Notes: a model not told the origin generated them from the letters alone. A stretch of 64,000 nucleotides of DNA from JAIXWP01 sp965247015 (GCA_965247015.1 CBDFGG010000006.1:62001-126000), one strand, 5' to 3'. Positions 18,773-27,787 are shown, numbered from the stretch's first letter. Numbers and translations: made by a program.

Positions 18773-19585
18773 ATGGGTAAAATCATTGCTGTAGCCAATC
18801 AAAAGGGCGGCGTTGGAAAAACAACTTCAGCTATCAGCTTAGCTGCATGTTTGGGTGTGTTGGAGTACAAGACTCTACTAGTGGACGCTGATCCACAGGC
18901 AAACGCAACGAGCGGTGTGGGTATCGATCCCAAAACCGTTAAAACTAGTATTTACGAATGTCTAGTTAATGATATCAACCCTAAGGATATCATCATTTCA
19001 ACTGAGAATCCGAATCTTGATCTTATTCCGGCTCACATTGACCTTGTAGGAGCTGAAATCGAATTGATCAACATGCCCAATCGTGAATACATGATGCGTG
19101 AAGCACTCACTCCTTTGAAGGAAGAGTATGATTTCATCATTATCGATTGTTCACCATCTTTGGGTCTAGTAACTGTCAATGCGCTTACTGCAGCTGACTC
19201 GACTATCGTTCCGGTACAGTGCGAATACTTTGCATTGGAAGGACTCGGTAAATTATTGAATACAATCAAAATTGTTCAGCAAAAATTAAATCCTGATCTG
19301 ACGATTGAAGGTATTTTGTTGACCATGTACGATACACGTCTTCGCCTGAGCAACCAAGTGGTAGATGAAGTAAGAATGCACTTCCAAGAAATGGTATTTG
19401 ATACCATTATCAACCGAAACACGACCTTGGGTGAAGCTCCTAGCTTTGGGCAGACCATCATCATGCACGACGCTAGTAGCAAGGGTTCTGTGAATTATCT
19501 CAACCTCGCTAGAGAAATTCTTCAGAAAAATGATTTAACAAAAATGAAAGGCGAAGACAAATACATCAACGTAGACAATGGCTAA
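18773..19585 (+). CDS. parA: Chromosome partitioning ATPase ParA (Soj)
   Basis: This 270-residue protein is a Walker-type ATPase that forms gradients on the nucleoid and moves ParB-parS complexes. It has the deviant Walker A motif KGGVGKT (residues 11-17), LLVDADPQANAT, the Walker B-like DFIIIDCSPSLG, and NRNTTLGEAPSFGQTI near the end. The protein is short and lacks an N-terminal helix-turn-helix, as in chromosomal (Soj-type) rather than plasmid P1-type ParA. It overlaps parB by 8 bases. Two parS half sites lie 41-90 bases upstream. It heads the conserved Bacteroidota cluster parA-parB-DUF5683-dapB-lepB-WbqC. Confidence 0.96.
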   Translation: MGKIIAVANQKGGVGKTTSAISLAACLGVLEYKTLLVDADPQANATSGVGIDPKTVKTSIYECLVNDINPKDIIISTENPNLDLIPAHIDLVGAEIELINMPNREYMMREALTPLKEEYDFIIIDCSPSLGLVTVNALTAADSTIVPVQCEYFALEGLGKLLNTIKIVQQKLNPDLTIEGILLTMYDTRLRLSNQVVDEVRMHFQEMVFDTIINRNTTLGEAPSFGQTIIMHDASSKGSVNYLNLAREILQKNDLTKMKGEDKYINVDNG

Positions 19586-20516
19586 GAAACAAGCATTAGG
19601 TAGAGGATTAAGTGCATTATTGGAAAATGCTCCCATCGCCGCAAAGGAAAATAATAGTAATAACAATCAAGGAAACAATGCAGCTCCAACAGTAGTTGAG
19701 CGCGTTCAAAGAGACTCCACCATCGGTAATGTTGCTGGCCCCATCTCTTTGATGAAAATTTCTCAAATAGAAGCGAATCCATTTCAACCACGTCAAGAAT
19801 TTGATCGTGAAGCAATGGAAGAACTTGCTCAAAGTATTCGAGAACTCGGCCTTATCCAGCCGATCACGGTTAGAAAACTCTCTGCTCAGAAATATCAAAT
19901 CATCAGCGGGGAACGTCGTTTTAGAGCAGCTCAAATGGCTGGTCTTGATGAAGTGCCAGTTTATGTAAGAACTGCAAACGACCAAAGCATGCTTGAAATG
20001 GCTTTGGTTGAAAACATTCAACGTGAAAACCTCAATTCAATTGAGGTTGCAATCTCTTACAAGAGACTCATGGAAGAATGTGATCTTACTACTGAAAAGC
20101 TTGCAGAACGCGTTGGTAAAGACAGAACGACAGTAACGAACTATGTTCGATTACTCAAACTTCCTCCAGAAATTCAGATTGGTATTATTGAGAAAAAAAT
20201 CTCAATGGGCCACGCTCGTGCTTTGATCAATGCAGAGCCGGAATCTCGTCAGTTAAAAATCTACAAGCAAATTCTTGAAAAAGATTTGAGCGTTCGCCGC
20301 GTAGAAGAAATGGTGAAGGAAGATGACACCCCAAAGCTTTTCAAAACAGAAAAAGAAATCCTTCCAATCGAATTCCAGAAAATGCAAGCAGACTTGCGTT
20401 TGAAATTCGGAAAAAAAGCCAAACTTCAGAGAAACGAACATGGTTTAGGTAAAATTGAAATACCTTTTGCCACAGACGATGATCTTCAGCGTCTCGTTGA
20501 CATGTTGGATCTATAA
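19578..20516 (+). CDS. parB: Chromosome partitioning protein ParB (Spo0J)
   Basis: A 312-residue centromere-binding CTPase-family protein. It opens with KKQALGRGLSALLE, which in Spo0J proteins stimulates the ParA ATPase. A flexible Asn-rich linker follows, then the ParB/Srx nucleotide-binding domain (QIEANPFQPRQEF; GLIQPITVR; ISGERRFRAAQMAG; MALVENIQRENLN), the helix-turn-helix (LTTEKLAERVGKDRTTVTNYVRLLKLP) and a C-terminal dimerisation domain. It loads onto parS and spreads. It overlaps parA by 8 bases and the next gene by 1 base, so translation is coupled. No canonical full parS palindrome was seen in this window, only the two half sites upstream of parA. Confidence 0.96.
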   Translation: MAKKQALGRGLSALLENAPIAAKENNSNNNQGNNAAPTVVERVQRDSTIGNVAGPISLMKISQIEANPFQPRQEFDREAMEELAQSIRELGLIQPITVRKLSAQKYQIISGERRFRAAQMAGLDEVPVYVRTANDQSMLEMALVENIQRENLNSIEVAISYKRLMEECDLTTEKLAERVGKDRTTVTNYVRLLKLPPEIQIGIIEKKISMGHARALINAEPESRQLKIYKQILEKDLSVRRVEEMVKEDDTPKLFKTEKEILPIEFQKMQADLRLKFGKKAKLQRNEHGLGKIEIPFATDDDLQRLVDMLDL

Positions 20517-21127
20517 TGAATACTTTTTTTTACAAGATAAAAAATGAATACAGCAGAGCTATAACAGCTCTGCTCTTCGTTTTTATAGGTATTACATCTT
20601 TTGCACAAAGCGATACTTTGATAGGCTCTCCTCCTGCCGACACCTTGAAAAATGTGCCCTCTAGTTTTTCAAAAAAATGGAATATGGAGCCACATTCTCC
20701 CATGAAGGCGACCATTTACTCAGCGGTCATTCCAGGAGCTGGGCAGATTTATAATAAAAAATGGTGGAAGACAATTATCGTCTACGGAGGTATTGGAACC
20801 TGTGTTTACTTTATTCAAGACAACACTAAGAATTACCGCGTCTATCGTGAAGCATATATTTCAAGTGTCGATAACGATCCTTTGACAATACCAAAAATTG
20901 AAGGGAATGCTCCGTTTTTCAATGAATGGCAAGAACAATACAGACGTTGGCTCGATGTTAGCTACATGGCTCTTGTTGGGGTTTATGTTTTACAAATAAT
21001 TGATGCAAATGTCGATGCGCATCTTTTCTACTATGACATTTCACCAGACATTCATCTATCGCTCCATCCATCCTTAATGCCAGCCGGAGGTATAAAGCCC
21101 GGATTTGGTTTAGCTTTGACCTTTTAA
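20516..21127 (+). CDS. DUF5683 domain envelope protein
   Basis: This 203-residue protein matches the DUF5683 family that follows parB in many Bacteroidota. An N-terminal hydrophobic segment ending SFAQSD is a likely signal peptide. The conserved core reads KATIYSAVIPGAGQIYNKKWWK, then a hydrophobic hairpin (TIIVYGGIGTCVYFI), and later WLDVSYMALVGVYVLQIIDANVDAHLF. The GAGQIYN and DANVDAHL motifs are the family hallmarks. Function is unknown; membrane location is likely. It overlaps parB by one base and leaves 21 bases to dapB. Confidence 0.88.
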   Translation: MNTFFYKIKNEYSRAITALLFVFIGITSFAQSDTLIGSPPADTLKNVPSSFSKKWNMEPHSPMKATIYSAVIPGAGQIYNKKWWKTIIVYGGIGTCVYFIQDNTKNYRVYREAYISSVDNDPLTIPKIEGNAPFFNEWQEQYRRWLDVSYMALVGVYVLQIIDANVDAHLFYYDISPDIHLSLHPSLMPAGGIKPGFGLALTF

Positions 21128-21148
21128 CTTTATCAAAAAAGAAAGAGC

Positions 21149-21856
21149 GTGAAGATTGCACTAATTGGATATGGCAAGATGGGAAAAGAGATCGAACAAA
21201 TCGCTCTTTCTCGTGGACATGAAATAGTGTTTACTTCTAATCAAGCCATCACGTCTCAATCAGATCAAATTAAAGCTGCTGATGTAGCTATCGAGTTTTC
21301 CCAACCCGATGCGGCTGCTAATAATATTCTCGCTTGTTTTGAACTTGGGGTGCCGGTAGTAGTCGGCACCACCGGATGGTACAATCGTTTGAATGAAATC
21401 AAATCAGAAGCTGAAATCAGAGGTGGTACTCTCCTCTACGCGACTAACTTTTCTATCGGAGTAAATATACTTTTTCATATCAATGAAAAACTGGCAAGTA
21501 TCATGAACGATGTTCAAGAATACGAACCAAGTATTCAAGAAATACATCACTTGCAAAAGCTAGATAAACCAAGCGGAACTGCTATCACTATTGCTGAGGG
21601 GATACTCCAAAATCTGGATAGAAAAAAGCAGTGGACGCTCGATGAACCTTCAAGCAATGATTTACATATTGATGTGTTGCGCGAACCAGATGTTCCAGGC
21701 ACACACATCATCAAATACGATTCAGAAGTAGATTTTATTGAAATAAAACATGAAGCTAAAAGTCGCAGAGGCTTTGCTCTTGGCGCTGTTAAAGCCGCTG
21801 AGTGGCTTCAAAACAAGAAAGGTGTTTTTACGATGAAAGACTTTCTTAAATTTTAA
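21149..21856 (+). CDS. dapB: 4-hydroxy-tetrahydrodipicolinate reductase DapB
   Basis: DapB reduces hydroxy-tetrahydrodipicolinate with NAD(P)H in the lysine and meso-diaminopimelate pathway, feeding peptidoglycan synthesis. At 235 residues it is on the short side, as is usual in this phylum. The protein starts at a GTG (21149) and immediately shows the Rossmann motif ALIGYGKMGKEIE. Then come VVVGTTGWY, ATNFSIGVNILFHIN and the catalytic segment EIHHLQKLDKPSGTA with the conserved His-His and Lys, and the C-terminal RRGFALGAVKAAEWL. It sits between the partition genes and lepB, in the usual Bacteroidota order. Confidence 0.95.
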   Translation: MKIALIGYGKMGKEIEQIALSRGHEIVFTSNQAITSQSDQIKAADVAIEFSQPDAAANNILACFELGVPVVVGTTGWYNRLNEIKSEAEIRGGTLLYATNFSIGVNILFHINEKLASIMNDVQEYEPSIQEIHHLQKLDKPSGTAITIAEGILQNLDRKKQWTLDEPSSNDLHIDVLREPDVPGTHIIKYDSEVDFIEIKHEAKSRRGFALGAVKAAEWLQNKKGVFTMKDFLKF

Positions 21857-21861
21857 ACTGT

Positions 21862-23565
21862 ATGAGAATTCCAGAAATATTTTTAGCACTACTCATCATC
21901 ATTTACTGTGTAGCGCTTCCGAAATTATTAAAGAGAGCAGGTCATACTTCTGCCCTCGCCTATTTCCCATTAGCACAATTTTTTCCTTTTCTAAAAATAT
22001 TGAAGCGCCCTTGGTGGTGGTTTTTCCTTCTGATTATTCCGGGGGTGAATTTGATTATGTTGATGATCATCAACGTTGAATTGGGCATTGCTTTTAATAA
22101 AAGAAAAACTCAAGACCAATGGCTATTTGCCATTGTCCCATGGTACGCTATTCTTAACCTTACATTCAAAGAAAAAGATCAAGCATTTGTAGGACCTCGC
22201 GACTGGACCGGTAAGAAAAAATCTTTTGCTCGTGAATGGAGCGAGGCAATCGTATTTGCAATTGTAGCGGCAAGTGTTATTCGCTCGTTTTTCTTAGAAG
22301 CATTTACAATTCCAACACCTTCGATGGAAAGAAGCATGTTGGTAGGAGATTATTTATTTGTAAGCAAAATGAGCTACGGTGCTAAATTGCCACAAACACC
22401 AGTCTCTATTCCTTTTGTTCACAATGCGATTCCAGGCACTATGGCCAATAGTTATGTGGAGTGGTTTTCACTGCCAAACTATCGTCTGCCTGGATTTGGA
22501 GATGTAGAAAGATTCGACCCTGTTGTCTTCAACTTTCCGAACGGTGATACTGTGCTTGTGCACCCTTATTATGCCGGACACGACTACTACGGAATTCTTC
22601 GTGAAGAGTCTTATTTCCTCTTTAGAAAAGAAAATAGAACGAGCTATTTGACAGACACCACTGGTTTGGCAGCATACAAAGCATTTGCAGCCAATTCATC
22701 AAAATACTTCGCTCAAGCACGAAATAATTTCAACGAAGGTTTCTGCTTATCATGCGCACAGGATGGTCAATTGGTCGCGGGAGGTGTGAAGTTTCAAGGG
22801 TTGAGACATCGTCCTATCGATAAGAAAGAAAACTACATCAAGCGTTGTATAGGATTGCCTGGTGATAATCTCGAAATTAAAGATCAGCAAGTAATGATCA
22901 ATGGTGCAGCTATTGAGAATCCTCAAGGTTTACAGTTTACCTACAACGTTGACATTACCACGTCTTATACTGAACAGCAACTAGAAAAGGCTCTTATTAA
23001 AATTATTGAAGAGCATGAACTCAACTATCAGGAAATAAGTCAACGCACTCAAAATGGATTTGTCTTGACAATGACTAGAGAGGTTGCTGATCAAGTGAAG
23101 AAATTATCATTTGTAGATTCTATTTATGTGCAACAATTTCCTCTTGAGGAAAATAACATGGCGCGCTACTTTCCAAACGTGAACCAAGAGCCTTACTTGC
23201 ATTGGACAGCGGATAACTTCGGTCCTATTCACATTCCTGCCGAAGGAGAAACGATTGATCTCAACTTAGATAATCTTCCCGTTTACCGCAGAGTTATTGA
23301 GGTTTATGAGGAGAACAAGCTTGAAATCAAAGGTGATAAAATTTTCATCAATGGAGCTGAAGCGAAGACATACACATTCAAATCGAATTACTATTGGATG
23401 ATGGGAGATAATCGCCATCACTCAGCAGACTCACGTGTTTGGGGATTCGTTCCAGAAAGTCATGTGGTGGGTAAAGCGGTATTCACTTGGTTCTCGAAAG
23501 AAGATCCAAATTATCGCAGAAACAATAGAACGCGTTGGGAGCGTATGTTCAAGTTTGTAGACTAA
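21862..23565 (+). CDS. lepB: Signal peptidase I (LepB), long Bacteroidota form
   Basis: This 567-residue protein cleaves signal peptides from exported proteins at the outer face of the inner membrane. The first 110 residues hold several hydrophobic segments (a membrane domain common in the phylum). A further membrane span (AIVFAIVAASVIRSFFLEAF) precedes the catalytic domain: IPTPSMERSMLVGDYLFVSK with the serine nucleophile, NYIKRCIGLPGDNLEI with the lysine general base, and the final MMGDNRHHSADSRVWGFVPESHVVGKA. Large insertions between the boxes explain the length, roughly 200 residues above E. coli LepB. It lies 5 bases after dapB and 3 bases before the WbqC gene. Confidence 0.95.
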   Translation: MRIPEIFLALLIIIYCVALPKLLKRAGHTSALAYFPLAQFFPFLKILKRPWWWFFLLIIPGVNLIMLMIINVELGIAFNKRKTQDQWLFAIVPWYAILNLTFKEKDQAFVGPRDWTGKKKSFAREWSEAIVFAIVAASVIRSFFLEAFTIPTPSMERSMLVGDYLFVSKMSYGAKLPQTPVSIPFVHNAIPGTMANSYVEWFSLPNYRLPGFGDVERFDPVVFNFPNGDTVLVHPYYAGHDYYGILREESYFLFRKENRTSYLTDTTGLAAYKAFAANSSKYFAQARNNFNEGFCLSCAQDGQLVAGGVKFQGLRHRPIDKKENYIKRCIGLPGDNLEIKDQQVMINGAAIENPQGLQFTYNVDITTSYTEQQLEKALIKIIEEHELNYQEISQRTQNGFVLTMTREVADQVKKLSFVDSIYVQQFPLEENNMARYFPNVNQEPYLHWTADNFGPIHIPAEGETIDLNLDNLPVYRRVIEVYEENKLEIKGDKIFINGAEAKTYTFKSNYYWMMGDNRHHSADSRVWGFVPESHVVGKAVFTWFSKEDPNYRRNNRTRWERMFKFVD

Positions 23566-23568
23566 GAA

Positions 23569-24183
23569 ATGGAAGTTTTACCAATTTGTCCTTTTCCATC
23601 AATCTATTGGTGGTCGCTTGCTTTGCGCAATGATTCCATTCTTCTAGATAAGTTTGAGAATTATCCCAAGCAGACCTATCGAAATCGATATGATATTTTA
23701 GGAGTAAATGGTAAGGTTTGTCTTACCATTCCAGTCGTTGGACAGAAAGGTATCAAAACCCCTATTAAAGAAATTCAGATCGCTCATGGCTCTTGGATGA
23801 ATACTCATCTTGGAACTTTAAGAAGTGCCTACGGTAAGTCTGCCTTCTTTGATCATTTCTATCCACTTGTAGAAAAACTTTATTTGAAAAAAGATAAGTA
23901 CTTGATTGATTATAATTTATCGAGTATTGAAGTACACCAAAAGGTTCTTATCGGAACGAGAAAGATTGATCTCGTAGATGAACATGTCCCTTTTTCAGAC
24001 ACCGACTTTAGACTGCAATTTGAGCCATCATCTGGCCCATTTTTAACAAAAGAATATCCCCAAGTCTTTGCTGACCGCTTCTCATTTCAGAATAATCTGT
24101 CAAGCCTTGATCTTCTCTTTAACATGGGACCAAAAGCTATTGACTATATATTATTGAAAAAAATTGGCAATGAAGGCCATTAA
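23569..24183 (+). CDS. WbqC family protein
   Basis: A 204-residue WbqC-like protein. It shows the family start (ICPFPSIYWWSLAL) and the later ENYPKQTYRNRYDILG, LTIPVVGQKG and SWMNTHLGTLRSAYGKSAFFDHFYP. WbqC-like genes occur in O-antigen clusters and next to lepB in Bacteroidota; the biochemical role is not firmly known, though a part in glycan or lipid-linked sugar synthesis is often proposed. The end of the gene forms one arm of a terminator hairpin, closing the parA-to-WbqC cluster. Confidence 0.88.
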   Translation: MEVLPICPFPSIYWWSLALRNDSILLDKFENYPKQTYRNRYDILGVNGKVCLTIPVVGQKGIKTPIKEIQIAHGSWMNTHLGTLRSAYGKSAFFDHFYPLVEKLYLKKDKYLIDYNLSSIEVHQKVLIGTRKIDLVDEHVPFSDTDFRLQFEPSSGPFLTKEYPQVFADRFSFQNNLSSLDLLFNMGPKAIDYILLKKIGNEGH

Positions 24184-24196
24184 TCATGGCCTTTTT
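24173..24196 (+). terminator. Terminator overlapping the WbqC stop codon
   Basis: AAGGCCAT (24173-24180) and ATGGCCTT (24186-24193) pair across a 5-base loop, followed by T bases to 24196. The loop contains the TAA stop of WbqC, and the right arm contains the first in-frame ATG of the gldG frame, which argues for a later gldG start. Confidence 0.65.
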
Positions 24197-24218
24197 AGAT
24201 GCACCTTTGTGCATGACC

Positions 24219-25955
24219 ATGAAAGCAAGAAGAACAGACTTATTTAATCTATTCCTGTCTATAGGAATTCTCTTTTTCCTAGCATTTATTCTCACATTCG
24301 TTTTTTTCAAGCTCGATCTCACCGAGGAAAAACGCCACACACTTACTGAACCTACCAAGGAAATGCTTGGGTCACTTGAGGACAAAGTGTTTGTAAGATG
24401 CTATTTGACTGGAGAATTTCCTGCAGGCTTCAAAAGACTCGAGCAAAATATCAAAGAAAGATTAGACGAATTCAGAGACTACAGTAATAGTCAAATTGAG
24501 TATGAATTCATAGATCCTTATTCGAGCGGAAATAAAAAGACTATCGAGGAAACTGAGAACGCTTTATATGAAAAAGGTTTGCGCTTCACTCGTCTTTCTT
24601 ATGAGGAAAATGGTGCACAACAATCTAAGTTGATCTGGCCTGGAGCAATTATCGAATATCGTGGAAAAGAATATCCAGTGCAGTTTTTCAAAAGCGATAT
24701 GCCCGAGCCTAGTGATGAGATGATCAATTCATCTGTGAATAGCCTCGAGTTTGAGCTTGCTTCTAACCTCAGAAAAGCGCTAAGAAAGGATAAGCCTGCC
24801 GTTGCGATTATTCAAGGACACGGAGAATTATTGCCTATTGAAATGGCAGATTATCTTAATGGATTGGAGCAAAACTATGCAATTGATATTGTGACCATTG
24901 ATGAAAGAATCAATGCACTTAGTGATAAAGTGGAGAGCTTGCCGCAGCGTAAAAATTTATATGATGCAATCATCATTGCTAAACCAGATAGTGCGTTTTC
25001 TGATAAAGACCGCGTAATTATTGACCAATACATCATGAATGGTGGAAAGGTATTATGGATGGTCGATCCAGTGTTGACAGACCTGGATAGTCTTCGCGCG
25101 CAGCAACAAACCATGGGGGTGAGCAACGAAATGGGCTTGTATGAAATGCTATTTGAATATGGTGCGCGTATCAATAGAAATATTGTGATCGACTTTCAAG
25201 CTGCGCCAATTGCGTTTGATGCAGGGCCAATGGGAAATCAAAGAAACATTCAAATGTTTTCTTGGTACTACTCTCCTCTCCTTTTCCCTCCAGCAAATGC
25301 TCACCCTATTGTGGCAAATTTGGATCCTATCAAATATGAATTTGCGAGTAGCATCGATACCGTTAATTCTTCACCTCTAGTTAAAAAGATTCCAATCCTT
25401 CGCAGTTCTGAATTATCGAAGGCTTTGAAAACTCCTGTTCGAATCAACACCAGCGTCGTGGAATTGGGTATGGACTATTTCAAGCAAGGTGCAATGCCCA
25501 ATCAAATCATGGCCTTAATGATGGAAGGGCAGTTTAATTCTGCATTCAAAGACCAACTGCCATTAGCGATTAGACAAGACCCTGTTATCGCCTATAAAGA
25601 AAGCAGTGTTCCTACAGCTATGATGGTTATTGCAGATGGCGACGTGGTTCGCAATGCTGTGATGGAAACCCCACAAGGGCCGGTACCTCAGGCTTTAGGT
25701 TTTGATCGTTATGCTAAAAGGGTCATTTATGACAACAAAGAATTCTTGTTGAATGCAATGAATTATTTATTGGATGATAAAGCGTTAATCAGTGTTCGTT
25801 CTAGAACAATTAAGCTCAGAAAATTGGATGAAAGTGTGGTGTCGGCGAATCGCACCAGAATTCAGGTGGAGAATGCAGCTCTCCCCATTTTTGTTCTATT
25901 GATCATTGGAGGAGTTCAGGTTTATGTCCGTAAAAAGAAGTGGACAAAAAAATAA
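24219..25955 (+). CDS. gldG: Gliding motility-associated ABC transporter auxiliary protein GldG
   Basis: A 578-residue GldG-type protein, the auxiliary component of the GldAFG ABC system linked with gliding and the type IX secretion machinery. It has an N-terminal membrane span (LFNLFLSIGILFFLAFILTFVFF), the extracytoplasmic 'ABC-type uncharacterised transport system' domain (KRHTLTEPTKEML; VAIIQGHGELLPIEMADYL; KVLWMVDPVLTDLDSL) and a C-terminal span (LPIFVLLIIGGVQVYV) before a basic end. The frame is open from an ATG at 24186, but that codon sits in the terminator stem of WbqC, so I use the ATG at 24219. The usual neighbour gldF (the permease) is absent on either side, and no ABC ATPase lies next to it. 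Confidence 0.85.
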   Translation: MKARRTDLFNLFLSIGILFFLAFILTFVFFKLDLTEEKRHTLTEPTKEMLGSLEDKVFVRCYLTGEFPAGFKRLEQNIKERLDEFRDYSNSQIEYEFIDPYSSGNKKTIEETENALYEKGLRFTRLSYEENGAQQSKLIWPGAIIEYRGKEYPVQFFKSDMPEPSDEMINSSVNSLEFELASNLRKALRKDKPAVAIIQGHGELLPIEMADYLNGLEQNYAIDIVTIDERINALSDKVESLPQRKNLYDAIIIAKPDSAFSDKDRVIIDQYIMNGGKVLWMVDPVLTDLDSLRAQQQTMGVSNEMGLYEMLFEYGARINRNIVIDFQAAPIAFDAGPMGNQRNIQMFSWYYSPLLFPPANAHPIVANLDPIKYEFASSIDTVNSSPLVKKIPILRSSELSKALKTPVRINTSVVELGMDYFKQGAMPNQIMALMMEGQFNSAFKDQLPLAIRQDPVIAYKESSVPTAMMVIADGDVVRNAVMETPQGPVPQALGFDRYAKRVIYDNKEFLLNAMNYLLDDKALISVRSRTIKLRKLDESVVSANRTRIQVENAALPIFVLLIIGGVQVYVRKKKWTKK

Positions 25956-25956
25956 A

Positions 25957-25978
25957 ACCGAATGAACGTTCATTCGGT
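25957..25978. promoter_or_regulatory. Perfect 22-bp palindrome between gldG and the DUF4340 gene
   Basis: The left half ACCGAATGAAC is followed directly by its exact reverse complement. It begins 2 bases after the gldG stop and ends 32 bases before the next start. The core GAATGAAC/GTTCATTC resembles operators of TetR/FadR-type dimers. A T-run does not follow, so a simple terminator is less likely. Inferred as an operator or RNA processing hairpin. Confidence 0.5.
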
Positions 25979-26010
25979 ATTGGATAAAGTAAAAATGAAA
26001 TTGTGAGAGG

Positions 26011-27063
26011 ATGAAGAGAAATATTATTTTATTGATTGCATTCGTAGTATTAGGGGCAGCGGCCATATATATTTATAAAAAACAAACTGGATCAACACTT
26101 TCAGGTCAACCCCTGACTGAGTTCGCTATACAAGACACTGCAAGCATTAATAAAATATTTCTTACAGACAACAATGGCAAGTCTGTTACGATTGAGCGCA
26201 CGCCGAATAATGGTCTATGGACGCTCAATGGCAAGTATAAAGCCCGTCGCGATGCAGTCAATAATCTTTTACAAACTATAAATAGAATTCGAGTAAGAGG
26301 TGCGGTATCAGCCACAAGTCGTGATAATATGATGCGTGTTTTAGCCTCTGCAGGAAAGAAGGTAGAAATCTACACAGGAGGCGATGAACCTGCGAAGATT
26401 TATTATGTAGGAAGCTCTACCCCAGATCACATGGGAACTGTCATGCTTTTAGAGATTCCAGGAATTGGTCGTGCTGAAGATCCCTATATCACTCACATGG
26501 AAGGCTTCACGGGATTTCTAACGCCAAGATTTTTTACAGATGAAATGGAATGGCGTTATACCGGCTATTTCTCGTACCCGAATTTGGAATTCTCCGAAGT
26601 GCAGGTCATTGACAATTATAATCCTCAAAATTCAGTGGGAGTGCTCTATAAAGGCGGCAACGACATTTCTCTGATGGCAGGCTATCAACCAGGTATTCAA
26701 GCTTTCAGTACTAACATTCCTAATTACGACAGCGTGGCTGTGAAGGACCTACTCATCCTTTTCAAAAAGGTACACTTCGACTCATATAATACGCTTCTTC
26801 GCAGAGAAGCGATGGACAGCATAAATAAAGTTGTTCCTGCATTCACACTTCGCGTTAAAGAGAATACTGGGAAAGTAAAAGAGTTGAATCTCTATAACAA
26901 AAGAGCAGCGAAAAGAGAATTCGATGCACAAGGAAACGAATCTCCCTGGGATGGTAATTTCTACTGGGCAAAAACAGAAGACGGAGAATTTGCTTTGGCA
27001 CAAAAATTTGTATTCAATCCGATACTTCTTCCTTTAGGTGCGTATCTCAAGAAACCTTTGTAG
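26011..27063 (+). CDS. DUF4340-like membrane-anchored protein
   Basis: A 350-residue protein with an N-terminal membrane anchor (NIILLIAFVVLGAAAIYIY) and a long extracytoplasmic part. The segment LTEFAIQDTASINKIFLTDNNGKSVTIERTPNNGLWTLNGKYKARRDAVNNLLQ... is the pattern of DUF4340, a family often coded beside GldG-type ABC auxiliary proteins, as here (56-base gap). The rest includes a repeated beta-rich region. I infer an envelope accessory of the GldG system; a direct role is unknown. A 22-bp palindrome lies between the two genes. The 3' end overlaps the convergent TrmH gene by 17 bases. Confidence 0.75.
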   Translation: MKRNIILLIAFVVLGAAAIYIYKKQTGSTLSGQPLTEFAIQDTASINKIFLTDNNGKSVTIERTPNNGLWTLNGKYKARRDAVNNLLQTINRIRVRGAVSATSRDNMMRVLASAGKKVEIYTGGDEPAKIYYVGSSTPDHMGTVMLLEIPGIGRAEDPYITHMEGFTGFLTPRFFTDEMEWRYTGYFSYPNLEFSEVQVIDNYNPQNSVGVLYKGGNDISLMAGYQPGIQAFSTNIPNYDSVAVKDLLILFKKVHFDSYNTLLRREAMDSINKVVPAFTLRVKENTGKVKELNLYNKRAAKREFDAQGNESPWDGNFYWAKTEDGEFALAQKFVFNPILLPLGAYLKKPL

Positions 27064-27787
27064 AAACAAACCATTGACCCATCAATATTCCCGCTGCGAT
27101 TCCTGCATTCAATGACTCAGCCTTTCCAGCGCCTGGAATAAATATTTTTTGATTCAAAATTAATTCGATGTGAGGTCTAATACCGTGACTCTCGCTTCCG
27201 ATGACCAGTGCATTTAGTGTATTAAACTTGCAAGCGAAAGCGTTCTCACCTTCCAAATCTGCACCATATACGCTGCCATTTTTGGATTTAACCTCTTCAA
27301 TAATCAGCGCTAGATCGGTGTAAAAAAGAGACACCCGAAAAATGCTTCCCATAGTGGACTGTACCACTTTCGGATTAAATAATTCTACTGTGTCTTCTGA
27401 ACAATACACTTTCGAAATACCAAACCACTCCGCTGTACGCAAGATTGTACCAAGGTTTCCTGGATCAGAAATTCCGTCTAATAGCAGTACCATTCCTTCT
27501 TCCGGCAGTGCCAATGGTTTATTGAAACTATGAAGCACTGCTAAATGAGTAGAAGGAGTATTCAGTGCTGACATCATCTCCATTTCCTTAGCTGTGACTT
27601 GGAAACCACCTGAATGTTTTTCTAATACTGATGGGTCTGTGGAATACCAACTATGTATTTCCCAATTAGAGGCTAGGGCCTCCTCTACCATTTTCTTACC
27701 TTCGACAAGAAATAATTGATGCTCTCTTCTAAACTTTTTTTGTTGAAGAGATCTAACCAACTTAATATCTTTTTTTATCGGCAGCAT
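27047..27787 (-). CDS. TrmH/SpoU family RNA 2'-O-methyltransferase
   Basis: A SPOUT-class methyltransferase that methylates ribose 2'-OH in tRNA or rRNA using S-adenosylmethionine. The frame opens at 27895, but the ATG at 27787 (246 residues) is the better start: it gives LPIKKDIKLVRSLQQKKFRREHQLFLVEG, the usual substrate-binding N-terminus, and avoids overlap with the divergent TamL gene. The knotted catalytic domain shows LLDGISDPGNLGTILRTAEWFG, VIGSESHGI and AESLNAGIAAGILM. The exact RNA site is not clear from the sequence. A neighbouring TamL gene is the usual arrangement in Bacteroidota. Confidence 0.9.
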   Translation of the reverse strand: MLPIKKDIKLVRSLQQKKFRREHQLFLVEGKKMVEEALASNWEIHSWYSTDPSVLEKHSGGFQVTAKEMEMMSALNTPSTHLAVLHSFNKPLALPEEGMVLLLDGISDPGNLGTILRTAEWFGISKVYCSEDTVELFNPKVVQSTMGSIFRVSLFYTDLALIIEEVKSKNGSVYGADLEGENAFACKFNTLNALVIGSESHGIRPHIELILNQKIFIPGAGKAESLNAGIAAGILMGQWFVSTKVS

